In this document: positions 27,401-35,403 of the stretch, in pieces
Numbering within the stretch: position 1 is the stretch's first letter
How the letters are laid out: each line of letters starts with the position of its first letter
Assembly: GCA_017433725.1 (NCBI GenBank)
Contig: JAFRGQ010000073.1
Span: 1-62,260 of the forward strand
Length of the DNA: 62,260 bases
From: Lachnospiraceae bacterium
Lineage (GTDB): Bacteria > Bacillota > Clostridia > Lachnospirales > Lachnospiraceae
Direction: 5' to 3'
Made by a program: the position numbers and the translations under genes
Notes under the pieces: generated by a model
Told to the model about the DNA's origin: nothing
Seen by the model: the letters and a program-made list of their open reading frames with translations, nothing else
Databases searched by the model: none

Positions 27401-28025
27401 CCAGATTGAAGAATTGTCCTTCTTCCGCATCTGCCGAAATAGAGACCGGTTTTTTGTGCCCGGTCGCGACGAGGAATTCTTCAACACGCTGATAAGTGAC
27501 AGGATTTTTCGCCAGACCTCTGTATAGCGATTTTGTCTCCTCGTCACAGCCGGAAAGAACAAGCGGGAATGCAGGACTGGTAAATACCCTGTACGCTTCC
27601 TCGTAGTTTCCCCTTGCGAGCTGCGTGAAATCGTCAAGGTTCCTGATCGTTCCGTATGCGGATTCCAGCGGAAGGACCACAACGGAAACTGAGACAGGTA
27701 TGGAATACTCCCCCATGTTCGTTGCCAGAAGGATGTTTCCGGTCACACGTTCTCCTCCCCGGAGTCCGGTCGTAAAGACTCCGAAATGAATCTGGAGAGT
27801 GGAACCGCTGTAACGCTGCTTCTCCGGGACGATACGAGCAGAGTCGGTCGAGACATATGCCCGCATCTTTATATTTTCAGCATTGCTGACAATGAGATCA
27901 GCTTCAAAATTTTCCCCTTCGCTCACACCGGCTTCGAAGTACTCCGTCGAGAATGTGAGAGCATTCTGGGTGCTGTCATAAATGTCATCATTTTCGTAGA
28001 TCGTGCGAATCAAATCTGCTTCCAT
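24465..28025 (-). CDS. DUF5717 family giant protein
   Basis: An 1186-residue protein, first gene of a three-gene unit. Residues about 30-125 look like a beta-sandwich domain (FEAGVSEGENFEADLIVSNA, GGERVTGNILLATNMGEYSI). A second beta segment is near 205-310. From about 330 to 1000 the protein is a long run of helical, TPR-like pairs with many Tyr/Leu/Glu. The C-terminus (about 1000-1186) returns to a mixed fold. No membrane segment or signal is seen. Start: the upstream ATG at 28073 lies inside the predicted -10 box, so the ATG at 28025 is preferred; a TTG at 28013 is also possible. Function unknown; probably a scaffold or client-binding partner of DUF5716. Confidence 0.82.
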   Translation of the reverse strand: MEADLIRTIYENDDIYDSTQNALTFSTEYFEAGVSEGENFEADLIVSNAENIKMRAYVSTDSARIVPEKQRYSGSTLQIHFGVFTTGLRGGERVTGNILLATNMGEYSIPVSVSVVVLPLESAYGTIRNLDDFTQLARGNYEEAYRVFTSPAFPLVLSGCDEETKSLYRGLAKNPVTYQRVEEFLVATGHKKPVSISADAEEGQFFNLEGPLQNTVTLHRSGWGFLDVRAESDSDFIEIPRRRILSEDFVGSVCEFNYIIRYERLGKGRYYGKVTIRTLDQIIEIPVVASKSGPVRVDMGTISRKNLIKLTRLYVDYETDKIERKAYCTGTRSLLTAIREMGDYPTLYELYEAYVEETAGNRQSARFIMKEMSQRDFRSESAEAKAMFLYMGHITGFLDPQQMDIVGHVREWQRKNRESFILMWILFRIDPDYLRSPAKKIYAMDELFKTGCRSPLLYIEALSLLRRDGSYLRRLNPFMRHVLTFAVKHEVLPKDLASRMAHLSENEKAFTQPVYRMLTGAYEMHPLPELLEAIIRFLMKGNPVNPEYFKWYSLAVESDYRITRLYELYVETMPETYQKLLPRQILKYFALNTMLSERKRAFIYANVIRNREKDPATYGRYESAMSEFAVKALEMKRIDSSYAVLYQTFSDEFARLDLEKEIAEVMFTNRVYTDDQRVREVIMCHDELQKEDIYPIRQGVAYVSRYTPNARVLFSDGRGSRFVAGVPFSETPLMDRSELIGICRARDCDTMGFLLNTAMGSGSLEEISVQNFDAMRRIESSEEFTPAFRSQVRSEILKYIAEHAENESLDQYLKRVDYRTFVGEDKVLLANAMISREFYKEAFALLGKFGYENMDAGRLVRLASYMIKEKEGRYDEELLVLVCVVFRQDKYDVDMLEYLVANYQGDLDEMVRIRDAADAMFVRTDELDERILNRCIFVRRILPEGGEILKYYAEHEGKEKVIRNYLTFEADQCFANGTAIDTYSADYIVRCIDDGEETEQIWRMALLLYYSKKDEYTIHEEALIDSILDECVMRGYRFAFFKEFPISFLTQYELDDKIFVEQHARQDDTVILHYRLLAAGEMEKPYDTVPLERIYKGIFTREFVLFYGETLEYYITISREGQEWRSEDFSAKADSCDMDGRSQYQMINQMLELCESEEPELLIEKIRQYRQTEQLVDTLFVLEEKF

Positions 28026-28071
28026 CCTTATCTCATATTTATGCCCGGATGCGGGCAGTAACACAAAATGC

Positions 28072-28100
28072 ATTATACATCATAAAAAATGTCCATGCAA
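28072..28100 (-). promoter_or_regulatory. promoter of the DUF5717-DUF5716-TPR unit
   Basis: Minus strand TTGCAT (28095-28100), 17 bp, TATAAT (28072-28077). It overlaps the polC terminator and sits about 45 nt before the chosen DUF5717 start. Confidence 0.6.
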
Positions 28101-28125
28101 CGCTTCATAACCGTCACATGGACAT
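28083..28125 (-). terminator. Rho-independent terminator after polC
   Basis: Minus strand ATGTCCATG...CATGGACAT followed by TTTTTATG, about 30 nt past the polC stop. Part of it doubles as the -35 region of the next promoter. Confidence 0.75.
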
Positions 28126-28154
28126 AGTTCTTCTCTATCCGGGACGTTTACAGG

Positions 28155-31100
28155 TCATCCCAACATATCAAAAAGAGATATCTGATTGGATTCCGGAATA
28201 TCTCCGAGGATGTCGTACTCGTCGAAAAGGTCGATAATTGTCTGGGACACTTTAGTCCTCTGCCGGAAATCATCCTTCGAAAGGAACGGGCCCTTCTTCG
28301 CAGCCTCCTCGATCGATTCCGCCGCGGAATCTCCGAGTCCGGCAATGGAGTTAAAGGACGGCATGAGCTTTCCGTCCAATATGGTGAAGCGCTTCGCCGA
28401 CGCCTTATAAAGGTCGAGCCGGTGAAACTCAAAACCTCTGGCATACATTTCCCGGACGATCAGCATATCCTTCAGCATTTCCTCCTCTTTCTGGGATTTG
28501 TCCGGTTTCTTTTCCAGTTCGGCGGCATGGTTTTCCATGACATCGCGTCCCTGTGCCATGATAACATAGTCAAATGTCGTAACGCGGATCGAGAACATGG
28601 CAGCGTAATATGCCAACGGATAATTGATCTTATAGTAAGCTATGCGGAAAGCATTCATTACATACGCCGCCGCATGCGCTTTCGGGAACATGTACTTAAT
28701 CCTCTTGCACGATTCAATATACCAGTCTGGAACATTGTGCTCCCGCATTTCTTTTTCCTGATCAGGTTTGAGCCCTTTGCCCTTTCGGACGGCTTCCATG
28801 ATCTTGAAGGAGTGTTCCGGCTCAACGCCCCACGCTATCAGGTTCAGCATGATGTCGTCTCGCGTACATATAGCAGTCGAAAGCGTGCAGTCTCCGTTTC
28901 TGATGAAATACTGCGCATTGTCCAGCCATACATTTGTCCCGTGGGAAAGACCAGAGATACGTATAAGTTCCGACAATGTCGCGGGCTTCGTATCCCGAAG
29001 CATCCCCATGACGAAATTCGTCCCGAATTCCGGAACCCCAAGCACGCCGAGATCGATGCCGCCCATATCTTCCGGCTTCACGCCCAGGGCTTCTGTACCT
29101 GTGAAAAGTGAGAGTACGCCGGGATCATCAAGCGGCACCTCAAGCGGATTTGTGCCGGTCAGGTCCTCAAGCATACGAATAATCGTCGGATCATCGTGTC
29201 CCAGAATATCCAGTTTCAGAAGATTCCTGTCAATCGAGTGGTAATCGAAATGCGTCGTGATAATATCGCTCGTCACATCGTTTGCAGGATGCTGCACCGG
29301 CGTGAACCAGTTGATGTCCATGCCTTTGGGCAGTACGATGACTCCGCCCGGATGCTGACCGGTCGTTCTACGAACGCCGACGCAGCCCTGCGCAAGTCTC
29401 TCCAGTTCACAGTTCTTTTTGGGAACGCCTTTATCCTCAAAATAATGTCTGGCCAGTCCGTATGCCGTCTTCTCCGCGACCGTACCGATCGTTCCGGCCT
29501 TAAAAGTCTGCCCTTTTCCAAAGATGACCTCGGTGTATGCCTGCGCGACTCCCTGCTCATCCCCGGAGAAATTCAGGTCTATATCCGGCTCCTTGTCACC
29601 CTTGAATCCCAGGAATGTCTCGAAAGGTATATCGAATCCCATCTTCTTGAGGGGAGCGCCGCAGACCGGGCAATTCTTATCCGGCATGTCCGCGCCGCAT
29701 CTGCCTCCGTAAGCCCGGACCTCGTCAGAATCGAAATCCACGTAGTGGCATTCCGGGCACAGGTAATGCGGCGGAAGCGGGTTGACCTCCGTGATATTTG
29801 ACATTGTTGCCACAAGCGAGGAACCGACAGATCCCCGGGAACCGACCAGATAACCGTCCTCTCTGGACTTCTGCACAAGCCTCTGCGCGATTATGTACAT
29901 GACCGCGTAACCGTTCTTAATAATAGAAGTCAGTTCCTTATTCAGTCTTGACGTGACCTGTTCCGGGATCGGCTCGCCGTATATTTTTCTCGCCGTCTCA
30001 TAACACATGTTCTGCAGATCCTCGTCGGAATTCTCAATGACAGGCGGGCATTTGTCCGGATGGATCGGAGAAATGTGCTCGATCATATCCGCGATCTTGT
30101 TCGTATTTGTAACGACCACCTCATAGGCCTTCTCCTGGCCGAGGTAGGCGAATTCCTCCATCATCTCCTCTGTCGTGTGCAGATATAGAGGCGGCTGCCC
30201 CTCATCCTTGAAACCGTGGCCGGACTGGATGATAGTCCTGTAGATCGCGTCCTCCGGATTCAGGAAATGAACGTCACAGGTCGCCACGCACGGCTTGCCG
30301 AAGTCTTCGGCGAGACGAACGATTTTCCGGTTGATTTCGCGGAGCTCGTCGAAAGATGTGATTCCGCGCACATGCTCCCTTACCATATACTCATTGTTCC
30401 CGACCGGCTGGACCTCAAGATAATCGTAAAAGTTCACGATTTTGGCGATCTCCGACGCCGGCTTTTCATTCAGTATGGCGTGATAAAGCTCTCCGGCAGA
30501 GCATGCCGAACCGATCACGAGACCGTCCCTGTGCTTCATGAGCAAGGATCTGGGAATTCTCGGCCTCTTCTTAAAATATCTGAGATGTGACTCGGAAACA
30601 AGCGTGTACAAATTGCGCCTTCCCGCCTCGTTCTTTGCAAGCAGGATAATATGATAATAGGGCAGGTTCCGTATTCTCTCCTCGGAAACCATTCCCCTCT
30701 CGTTCAGATCCGCGTACGTCAGGATATTCTGTTTCTTCATAGCATCCCTGATCTGCAGCCATGCATGAGCCATAGCCTGCGCACGATCCTCTGCCCGTTC
30801 CGGCGTTTGACACTGAATCTTCAATGACTTGCAGAGCCTCTCCATGGTTCCTCTGCTGACATGCGGCATGAGATAACGGACGCAGGACGGGATATCGACG
30901 ATCGTCCTCTCTCTCCGGCTGATCTCGCCTTCTTCATTTTCGGAAACAATGTCCCATGTAAGGTCCGCCTTGCGAACGGCTTCTTCTACGAACGCCGCCT
31001 CATTTTCAGCATCGAACGAGACCAGCGTCATGTCCCCTGCAAAGGCAAGAAAACGCTCCATAGCCGAACGCACATCCGGTGCTTTCGAGACCATATCGTC

Positions 31101-32585
31101 ATTGATCTTCGTCTCTCTCGTAAATGCGAACGGGAGCGGCCTGCCCGGATTGATGAGCGTTGTGAATCTCTCCGTGAGGTTGCCCTTCTCGACCTTCTGT
31201 GCGGATATCTCCACAAGATCATGCCGGACTGCACTCGGTCCGGTGGTGACTGTCTGGAAAATGATGACCGGCTCCGAGGTATCCCTCTCCGCAGGTCCCT
31301 TGACCAGGCTCACCATATCATCGACCAGATATCCTTCGCAGCCGTAGATGACCTTAAAGTCCGGATCTTTTTCATCGGATGCGTGGTGCGCTTCCGGAAA
31401 AGCCTGCACCACACCGTGGTCGGTGATAGCCAGCGCCTTCATTCCCCAGCCTTTGGCCTGCTTTATAATATCCTTAGCTGAAGATACAGCATCCATGTCG
31501 GACATTTTGGTATGACAGTGCAGCTCCACACGCTTTTCGGGTGCGTGGTCGGCACGTGTATTCTTGAAAGAGCCTATTCTCTTAATACAATAGACGGTCT
31601 TGATCATGAGTTCCTTCTCGAACTGGTCGAAATCCATCATGCCCTTTACCAGGAAGAACTGCCCGTTTTTGATCTGGTCGGTATACGCTCCGAGTTCTTC
31701 CGGCAGCAGCCATAGTTTAAAGCGTATACTGTCCGTATAATCTGTCAGAGCTGCGGTGAGGATGATCTTTCCGTTTCTCGTCTCGTGGCTCTCCACGCCG
31801 AACACTTCCCCGCGCACGACAACTTCATGCGGGTCTTCTCCGAGAGTAGCGATCGGCGTCGGGTCTTCGAAGATACCCTTTCCGAGAATGACGTCGGGAT
31901 CTTTCGAGACAAAGGCTTTCTGCTGCTTGTACTTCTTCTCTGAAGCATTCGGAAGCTTCTGCGCAGGTTCCTCCTCCTTCTTCTCCCTTCGTGTTCTGTT
32001 TCTCCTGACCACGTCGGATACCTTATTCCGGATCTTTTCGTCATCTGCCTGGAACAGCTCCTGCACGTCATTCGATACGATCTCGCCGTCGACGCGTACA
32101 TAGGACAGTCCGGCGCGCTCGCAAAAGACCTTCTCAAGATAATCAAGAAGGTCATCCTTTCTCTGACGGGCTATCATACTGTCCGGAATTTTCGCGTAAA
32201 TCTTGCCGTCATCCTGAAATTCAAGCGCGGTGTGGGCAAATACCTGATAGAGAAGCGGACTCACCTCCATGAGTTCCTGATTCATGCTGGTCCGATACAC
32301 CCGATAGAAATACTTCGGCGTATACTGAGATGAAAGATGAAATCGTTCAATGACCTTCACCTCCATATCCACTTTTCCGAATATCTGCTCCCTGATCGCA
32401 TTTTCTATTTCGTATATGAATTTTTTCCTGATCCAATTGTCCGAATAAATATAAACATGCAGGCGAGTCTTACTCTGATTGACTGTCACTCTGGTAACAG
32501 TGACATAGTCGAGGAGATCCCTGATCTCCTTCTCCACTTTCAGAGACGGAAAAGCCTGCATGAAAGACATTTCTCTGTTATTCAT
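28155..32585 (-). CDS. polC: DNA polymerase III alpha subunit, Gram-positive PolC type, with degenerate exonuclease domain
   Basis: A 1476-residue replicative polymerase. Order: N-terminal domain; OB fold (about 215-330, EVVVRGEVFGVESHET); PHP domain starting ELHCHTKMSDMDA (about 352); an inserted DEDDh-type exonuclease region (about 437-610); PHP remainder; then the polymerase core (GSRGSVGSSLVATMS, a Cys zinc knuckle with LCPECHY and CPVCGAP, DIDLNFSGDEQ) and tail. The polymerase aspartates in PDIDLNF are intact. In the exonuclease, exo I reads FQTVTTG (Q444, V446 where DxE is expected), exo II ends NE (E529 for Asp), and exo III has E596 and R601 where His and Asp are expected. It follows ispG by 2 bp. 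Confidence 0.97.
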   Translation of the reverse strand: MNNREMSFMQAFPSLKVEKEIRDLLDYVTVTRVTVNQSKTRLHVYIYSDNWIRKKFIYEIENAIREQIFGKVDMEVKVIERFHLSSQYTPKYFYRVYRTSMNQELMEVSPLLYQVFAHTALEFQDDGKIYAKIPDSMIARQRKDDLLDYLEKVFCERAGLSYVRVDGEIVSNDVQELFQADDEKIRNKVSDVVRRNRTRREKKEEEPAQKLPNASEKKYKQQKAFVSKDPDVILGKGIFEDPTPIATLGEDPHEVVVRGEVFGVESHETRNGKIILTAALTDYTDSIRFKLWLLPEELGAYTDQIKNGQFFLVKGMMDFDQFEKELMIKTVYCIKRIGSFKNTRADHAPEKRVELHCHTKMSDMDAVSSAKDIIKQAKGWGMKALAITDHGVVQAFPEAHHASDEKDPDFKVIYGCEGYLVDDMVSLVKGPAERDTSEPVIIFQTVTTGPSAVRHDLVEISAQKVEKGNLTERFTTLINPGRPLPFAFTRETKINDDMVSKAPDVRSAMERFLAFAGDMTLVSFDAENEAAFVEEAVRKADLTWDIVSENEEGEISRRERTIVDIPSCVRYLMPHVSRGTMERLCKSLKIQCQTPERAEDRAQAMAHAWLQIRDAMKKQNILTYADLNERGMVSEERIRNLPYYHIILLAKNEAGRRNLYTLVSESHLRYFKKRPRIPRSLLMKHRDGLVIGSACSAGELYHAILNEKPASEIAKIVNFYDYLEVQPVGNNEYMVREHVRGITSFDELREINRKIVRLAEDFGKPCVATCDVHFLNPEDAIYRTIIQSGHGFKDEGQPPLYLHTTEEMMEEFAYLGQEKAYEVVVTNTNKIADMIEHISPIHPDKCPPVIENSDEDLQNMCYETARKIYGEPIPEQVTSRLNKELTSIIKNGYAVMYIIAQRLVQKSREDGYLVGSRGSVGSSLVATMSNITEVNPLPPHYLCPECHYVDFDSDEVRAYGGRCGADMPDKNCPVCGAPLKKMGFDIPFETFLGFKGDKEPDIDLNFSGDEQGVAQAYTEVIFGKGQTFKAGTIGTVAEKTAYGLARHYFEDKGVPKKNCELERLAQGCVGVRRTTGQHPGGVIVLPKGMDINWFTPVQHPANDVTSDIITTHFDYHSIDRNLLKLDILGHDDPTIIRMLEDLTGTNPLEVPLDDPGVLSLFTGTEALGVKPEDMGGIDLGVLGVPEFGTNFVMGMLRDTKPATLSELIRISGLSHGTNVWLDNAQYFIRNGDCTLSTAICTRDDIMLNLIAWGVEPEHSFKIMEAVRKGKGLKPDQEKEMREHNVPDWYIESCKRIKYMFPKAHAAAYVMNAFRIAYYKINYPLAYYAAMFSIRVTTFDYVIMAQGRDVMENHAAELEKKPDKSQKEEEMLKDMLIVREMYARGFEFHRLDLYKASAKRFTILDGKLMPSFNSIAGLGDSAAESIEEAAKKGPFLSKDDFRQRTKVSQTIIDLFDEYDILGDIPESNQISLFDMLG

Positions 32586-32587
32586 CT

Positions 32588-33655
32588 TTACCTTTCGCCG
32601 ATCCAGTTCCTGAGTTCTGCTTCCAGCGCGCCGAGCAGTTCACTTTCCGGAACTTTCCTGATGATCTCGCCATGCCTTATGAGAAGTCCCGTTCCCTTGC
32701 CGCCGCATATTCCGAGATCTGCCTCGGCCGCTTCGCCGGGACCGTTCACTACGCAGCCCATGACCGCGACTTTTATATCGAGCGGTATACCTTCGACCAG
32801 TCTCTCCACATCATTCGCGAGGCTGATCAGATCGATCTGCGTCCTTCCGCATGTCGGGCAGGAAACAACTTCAATATTACCGCGGCGCAGACCGAGCGTC
32901 TGCAGGATTCTCTTGCCGACGCGTACCTCCTCGACCGGATCTCCGGTCAGTGAAACACGGATTGTATCTCCGATTCCCTGCGCTAATATGACGCCGAGAC
33001 CCACCGAAGACTTGATTGTGCCGGAATAGACCGTGCCGGCTTCGGTGATGCCGACATGCAGCGGATAATCCGTCTGTTCGGCTATCAGTTCGTGTGCCCG
33101 GATGCACATCAGAACGTCGGAAGACTTGATGCTGATGACCATCTGATCATAGCCGAGTTCCTCGATGATGCGGACCTTGTCCAGGGCGCTCTCGACCAGA
33201 CCTTCCGCTGTCACGCGTCCGTACTTCTGAACGATTTCTTTCTCAAGAGATCCCGAATTGACGCCGACGCGGATCGGAATCTGACGCTCTTTGGCCATAT
33301 CTACAACAGCCTTAATGCGCTCCGCTCCGCCGATGTTACCCGGATTAATGCGAATCGCATCAGCACCGTTCTCCATAGCTGCCAGTGCCATACGATAGTC
33401 AAAGTGGATATCCGCGACGATCGGAATGTGGATATTCTTTTTGATCTTGGAAAATGCCTCCGCTGCCTCCAAAGTCGGCACCGTCGAGCGGATGATCTCA
33501 CATCCCGCTTCCTCAAGCCGAAGGATCTGCGCGATCGTCGCATCGGCGTCCTCCGTAGGGGTATTGGTCATCGACTGCACGGTGATGGGATTTCCTCCGC
33601 CTATGAACCTGTTTCCGATACGAATCTCTCTGGTTCTTTCCCTGTATGTACTCAA
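32588..33655 (-). CDS. ispG: 4-hydroxy-3-methylbut-2-en-1-yl diphosphate synthase (flavodoxin)
   Basis: A 355-residue 4Fe-4S enzyme of the MEP isoprenoid pathway. It converts MEcPP to HMBPP. The TIM-barrel start is TREIRIGNRFIGGGNPITVQSMTNT. The cluster-binding motifs CPTCGRTQIDL and GCVVNGPGEAAEAD are intact. Start: the open frame extends further, but a TTG at 33655 has AGGAGG at about 6 nt and gives the usual family length; no ATG fits. Two bp separate it from polC, so the two are in one transcript, as is often seen with ispG-polC in Firmicutes. Confidence 0.96.
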   Translation of the reverse strand: MSTYRERTREIRIGNRFIGGGNPITVQSMTNTPTEDADATIAQILRLEEAGCEIIRSTVPTLEAAEAFSKIKKNIHIPIVADIHFDYRMALAAMENGADAIRINPGNIGGAERIKAVVDMAKERQIPIRVGVNSGSLEKEIVQKYGRVTAEGLVESALDKVRIIEELGYDQMVISIKSSDVLMCIRAHELIAEQTDYPLHVGITEAGTVYSGTIKSSVGLGVILAQGIGDTIRVSLTGDPVEEVRVGKRILQTLGLRRGNIEVVSCPTCGRTQIDLISLANDVERLVEGIPLDIKVAVMGCVVNGPGEAAEADLGICGGKGTGLLIRHGEIIRKVPESELLGALEAELRNWIGER

Positions 33656-33768
33656 AATATGCCTCCTGCCTGTCTGTTCTAAACGACTGCATAAATCAGG
33701 CTTGAACTCCCGCTTCATATCCGGAGTGCAGCCGCAATCATAAAATATATCTTATCGGAAGTTCAGCT

Positions 33769-34260
33769 CTATCCTCTCTTCCGATATGTCAAAAAGCGGA
33801 AAGTCATCTCTCCCGCTGTCTTTGTCTCACTCTCCTCGGCAATTTCCCATTCCGGGTCCGAATCAAGATCCGGATACCATGTATCCGCCTCGAATTCGTA
33901 ATCGATCCTGGTCACATAACACGTATTGCAATAAGGAAGAAATGCTTCGTATACGGTACTGCCCCCTATCACAAAAACATTGTCAGGCTCCTCGCCCTGT
34001 ATCATGGTGAGGGCTTCCTCTATAGATGCAGCTCTCTCGGCTCCCTTCAGGTCACACGCCGTCTGTCTTGTAAGGACAATGTTCCTTCTGCCTTTCAGCG
34101 GATTTCCTCCCGGAAAGGATTCCAGTGTCTTGCGTCCCATAATGACTGTTTTTCCTTTTGTCATAGTGCGGAAAAACTTCATATCCTCGGGAATGGAAAC
34201 CAAGAGTTCGCCGTCCTTGCCGATTGCCCAGTTCCTGTCCACTGCTACAATCTGATTCAT
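33769..34260 (-). CDS. folA: dihydrofolate reductase
   Basis: A 163-residue NADPH-dependent enzyme that regenerates tetrahydrofolate. Motifs: IVAVDRNWAIGKDGELL, IPEDMKFFRTMTKGKTVIMGRKT (the cofactor region), NIVLTRQ and VFVIGGSTVYEAFLPY. Start: an upstream ATG (34278) overlaps the Shine-Dalgarno AAAGGAG, which serves the ATG at 34260 with 8-nt spacing. It follows thyA (106-bp gap), and the two together recycle the folate oxidised by thymidylate synthase. Length and motifs are normal; I see nothing plasmid- or resistance-like. Confidence 0.95.
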   Translation of the reverse strand: MNQIVAVDRNWAIGKDGELLVSIPEDMKFFRTMTKGKTVIMGRKTLESFPGGNPLKGRRNIVLTRQTACDLKGAERAASIEEALTMIQGEEPDNVFVIGGSTVYEAFLPYCNTCYVTRIDYEFEADTWYPDLDSDPEWEIAEESETKTAGEMTFRFLTYRKRG

Positions 34261-34366
34261 AAAGTAAGCTCCTTTCATGGCACGGCTGTGAGAGTCGGCC
34301 GAAATATTTGCCTGTATTCTCCTTCAGGATGCCACTCGTCTGTACTCTCCGATGCGATCGGCAACA

Positions 34367-35215
34367 TCAGATCGCAATCGGTATATTTTTGATCTGCTCA
34401 CCGTGCTGATAATTCTCAACGATCAGGTCATCCGTGGTAAATGCGTAAAAATCCTTTACATCGGGATTCAGTGTGACCTTCGGTGCGTCGTACGTCGGGC
34501 GGGAAATCAGCTCCTCGATGATCGGCACATGTCTGTCATAAATATGTGCATCGGCAATCATATGAACAAGCTCACCCGGATACATGTCGCAACTCTGCGC
34601 AAACATCATAAGAAGGATTGCATACTGACATACGTTCCAGTTGTTCGCCGCGAGAACGTCCTGCGATCTCTGGCTGAGGACCGCATTGAGCGTCAGTTTA
34701 TCTTCACCCTTCCGCTGTGTGACATTGAATGTCATGGACCACGCGCACGGATAAAGGTTCATCTCGTGCAGGTCCTGATGATTGTAAATGCTGCTTATGA
34801 TGCGGCGGCTGAACGGATTGTTCCTGAGATCATAAAGGATTCTGTCCGTCTGATCGAACATGCCTTCCTTGTACTGACTCTTGACGCCGATCTGATAACC
34901 GTAGGCCTTGCCGATGGACCCGTCCGCATCAGCCCACTCGTCCCAGATATGCGGCTTTAAATCATGAATATTGTTAGATTTGCGCTGCCAGATCCACAGG
35001 ATTTCATCCATGCAGCTCTTTAAGGCCGTGCGTCTGAGCGTAATAGCAGGAAATTCTTCTCTGAGATCATACCTGTTGCATACGCCGAATTTCTTGATCG
35101 TGTAGGCCGGCGTTCCGTCTTCCCAGTGCGGACGCACTTTTTCCCCGCGTGTATCGGTACCGTTATCCAGAATATCTCTGCACATTTCAATGAAAATGTC
35201 ATCTGCGCGGCTCAT
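34367..35215 (-). CDS. thyA: thymidylate synthase ThyA, Bacillus/phi3T-like variant
   Basis: A 282-residue enzyme that makes dTMP from dUMP using methylene-tetrahydrofolate. The catalytic cysteine is in NLYPCAWS; the dUMP-binding RSxD element is QRSQDV; HIYDRHVPIIEE and the C-terminal NYQHGEQIKNIPIAI fit the family. The N-terminal half (DGTPAYTIKKFG, LKSCMDEILWIWQRKSNNI) is like the B. subtilis ThyA/phage phi3T branch rather than E. coli ThyA. Odd: the substrate loop after RSQD is VLAANNWNV instead of the common LGxPFN. It is preceded by a leader with two hairpins and followed by folA. Confidence 0.94.
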   Translation of the reverse strand: MSRADDIFIEMCRDILDNGTDTRGEKVRPHWEDGTPAYTIKKFGVCNRYDLREEFPAITLRRTALKSCMDEILWIWQRKSNNIHDLKPHIWDEWADADGSIGKAYGYQIGVKSQYKEGMFDQTDRILYDLRNNPFSRRIISSIYNHQDLHEMNLYPCAWSMTFNVTQRKGEDKLTLNAVLSQRSQDVLAANNWNVCQYAILLMMFAQSCDMYPGELVHMIADAHIYDRHVPIIEELISRPTYDAPKVTLNPDVKDFYAFTTDDLIVENYQHGEQIKNIPIAI

Positions 35216-35230
35216 ACTTCCTCCTTAAGA

Positions 35231-35273
35231 AAAAGCTGCTGCATATGATGAGAGAATAAATATACGCAGCAGC
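35231..35273 (-). terminator. terminator hairpin directly ahead of the thyA Shine-Dalgarno
   Basis: Minus strand GCTGCTGCGTAT...ATGCAGCAGC then TTTTTCTT, which runs straight into AAGGAGG and the thyA ATG. It either terminates malQ transcripts or works as an attenuator for thyA. Confidence 0.65.
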
Positions 35274-35280
35274 CAAAACA

Positions 35281-35309
35281 CCGAAGAAGCCAGTTCCCGG
35301 CTCCTTCGG
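35281..35309 (-). terminator. hairpin after malQ
   Basis: CCGAAGGAGCC/GGCTTCTTCGG around GGGAACT, followed only by TGTTTTGG. It is weaker as a terminator than the hairpin just downstream. Confidence 0.5.
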
Positions 35310-35321
35310 CAGTATTTTCTT

Positions 35322-35350
35322 AGTTTACAATGTTTTTTACCTGAATTCAA
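35322..35350 (-). promoter_or_regulatory. candidate thyA promoter
   Basis: Minus strand TTGAAT, 17 bp, TAAACT. A start near 35315 would place both hairpins (35281-35309 and 35231-35273) in the thyA leader. Confidence 0.5.
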
Positions 35351-35403
35351 ATGGTAATCCGGTTATTTCCGGTCAGCTTCCCGGCGGCCGGGGTAAAATC
35401 ATG

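Noticed and set aside
33769-34260. Acquired trimethoprim-resistance dfr gene
   Set aside because: Located in a thyA-folA-ispG-polC core cluster with normal composition and no mobile elements.
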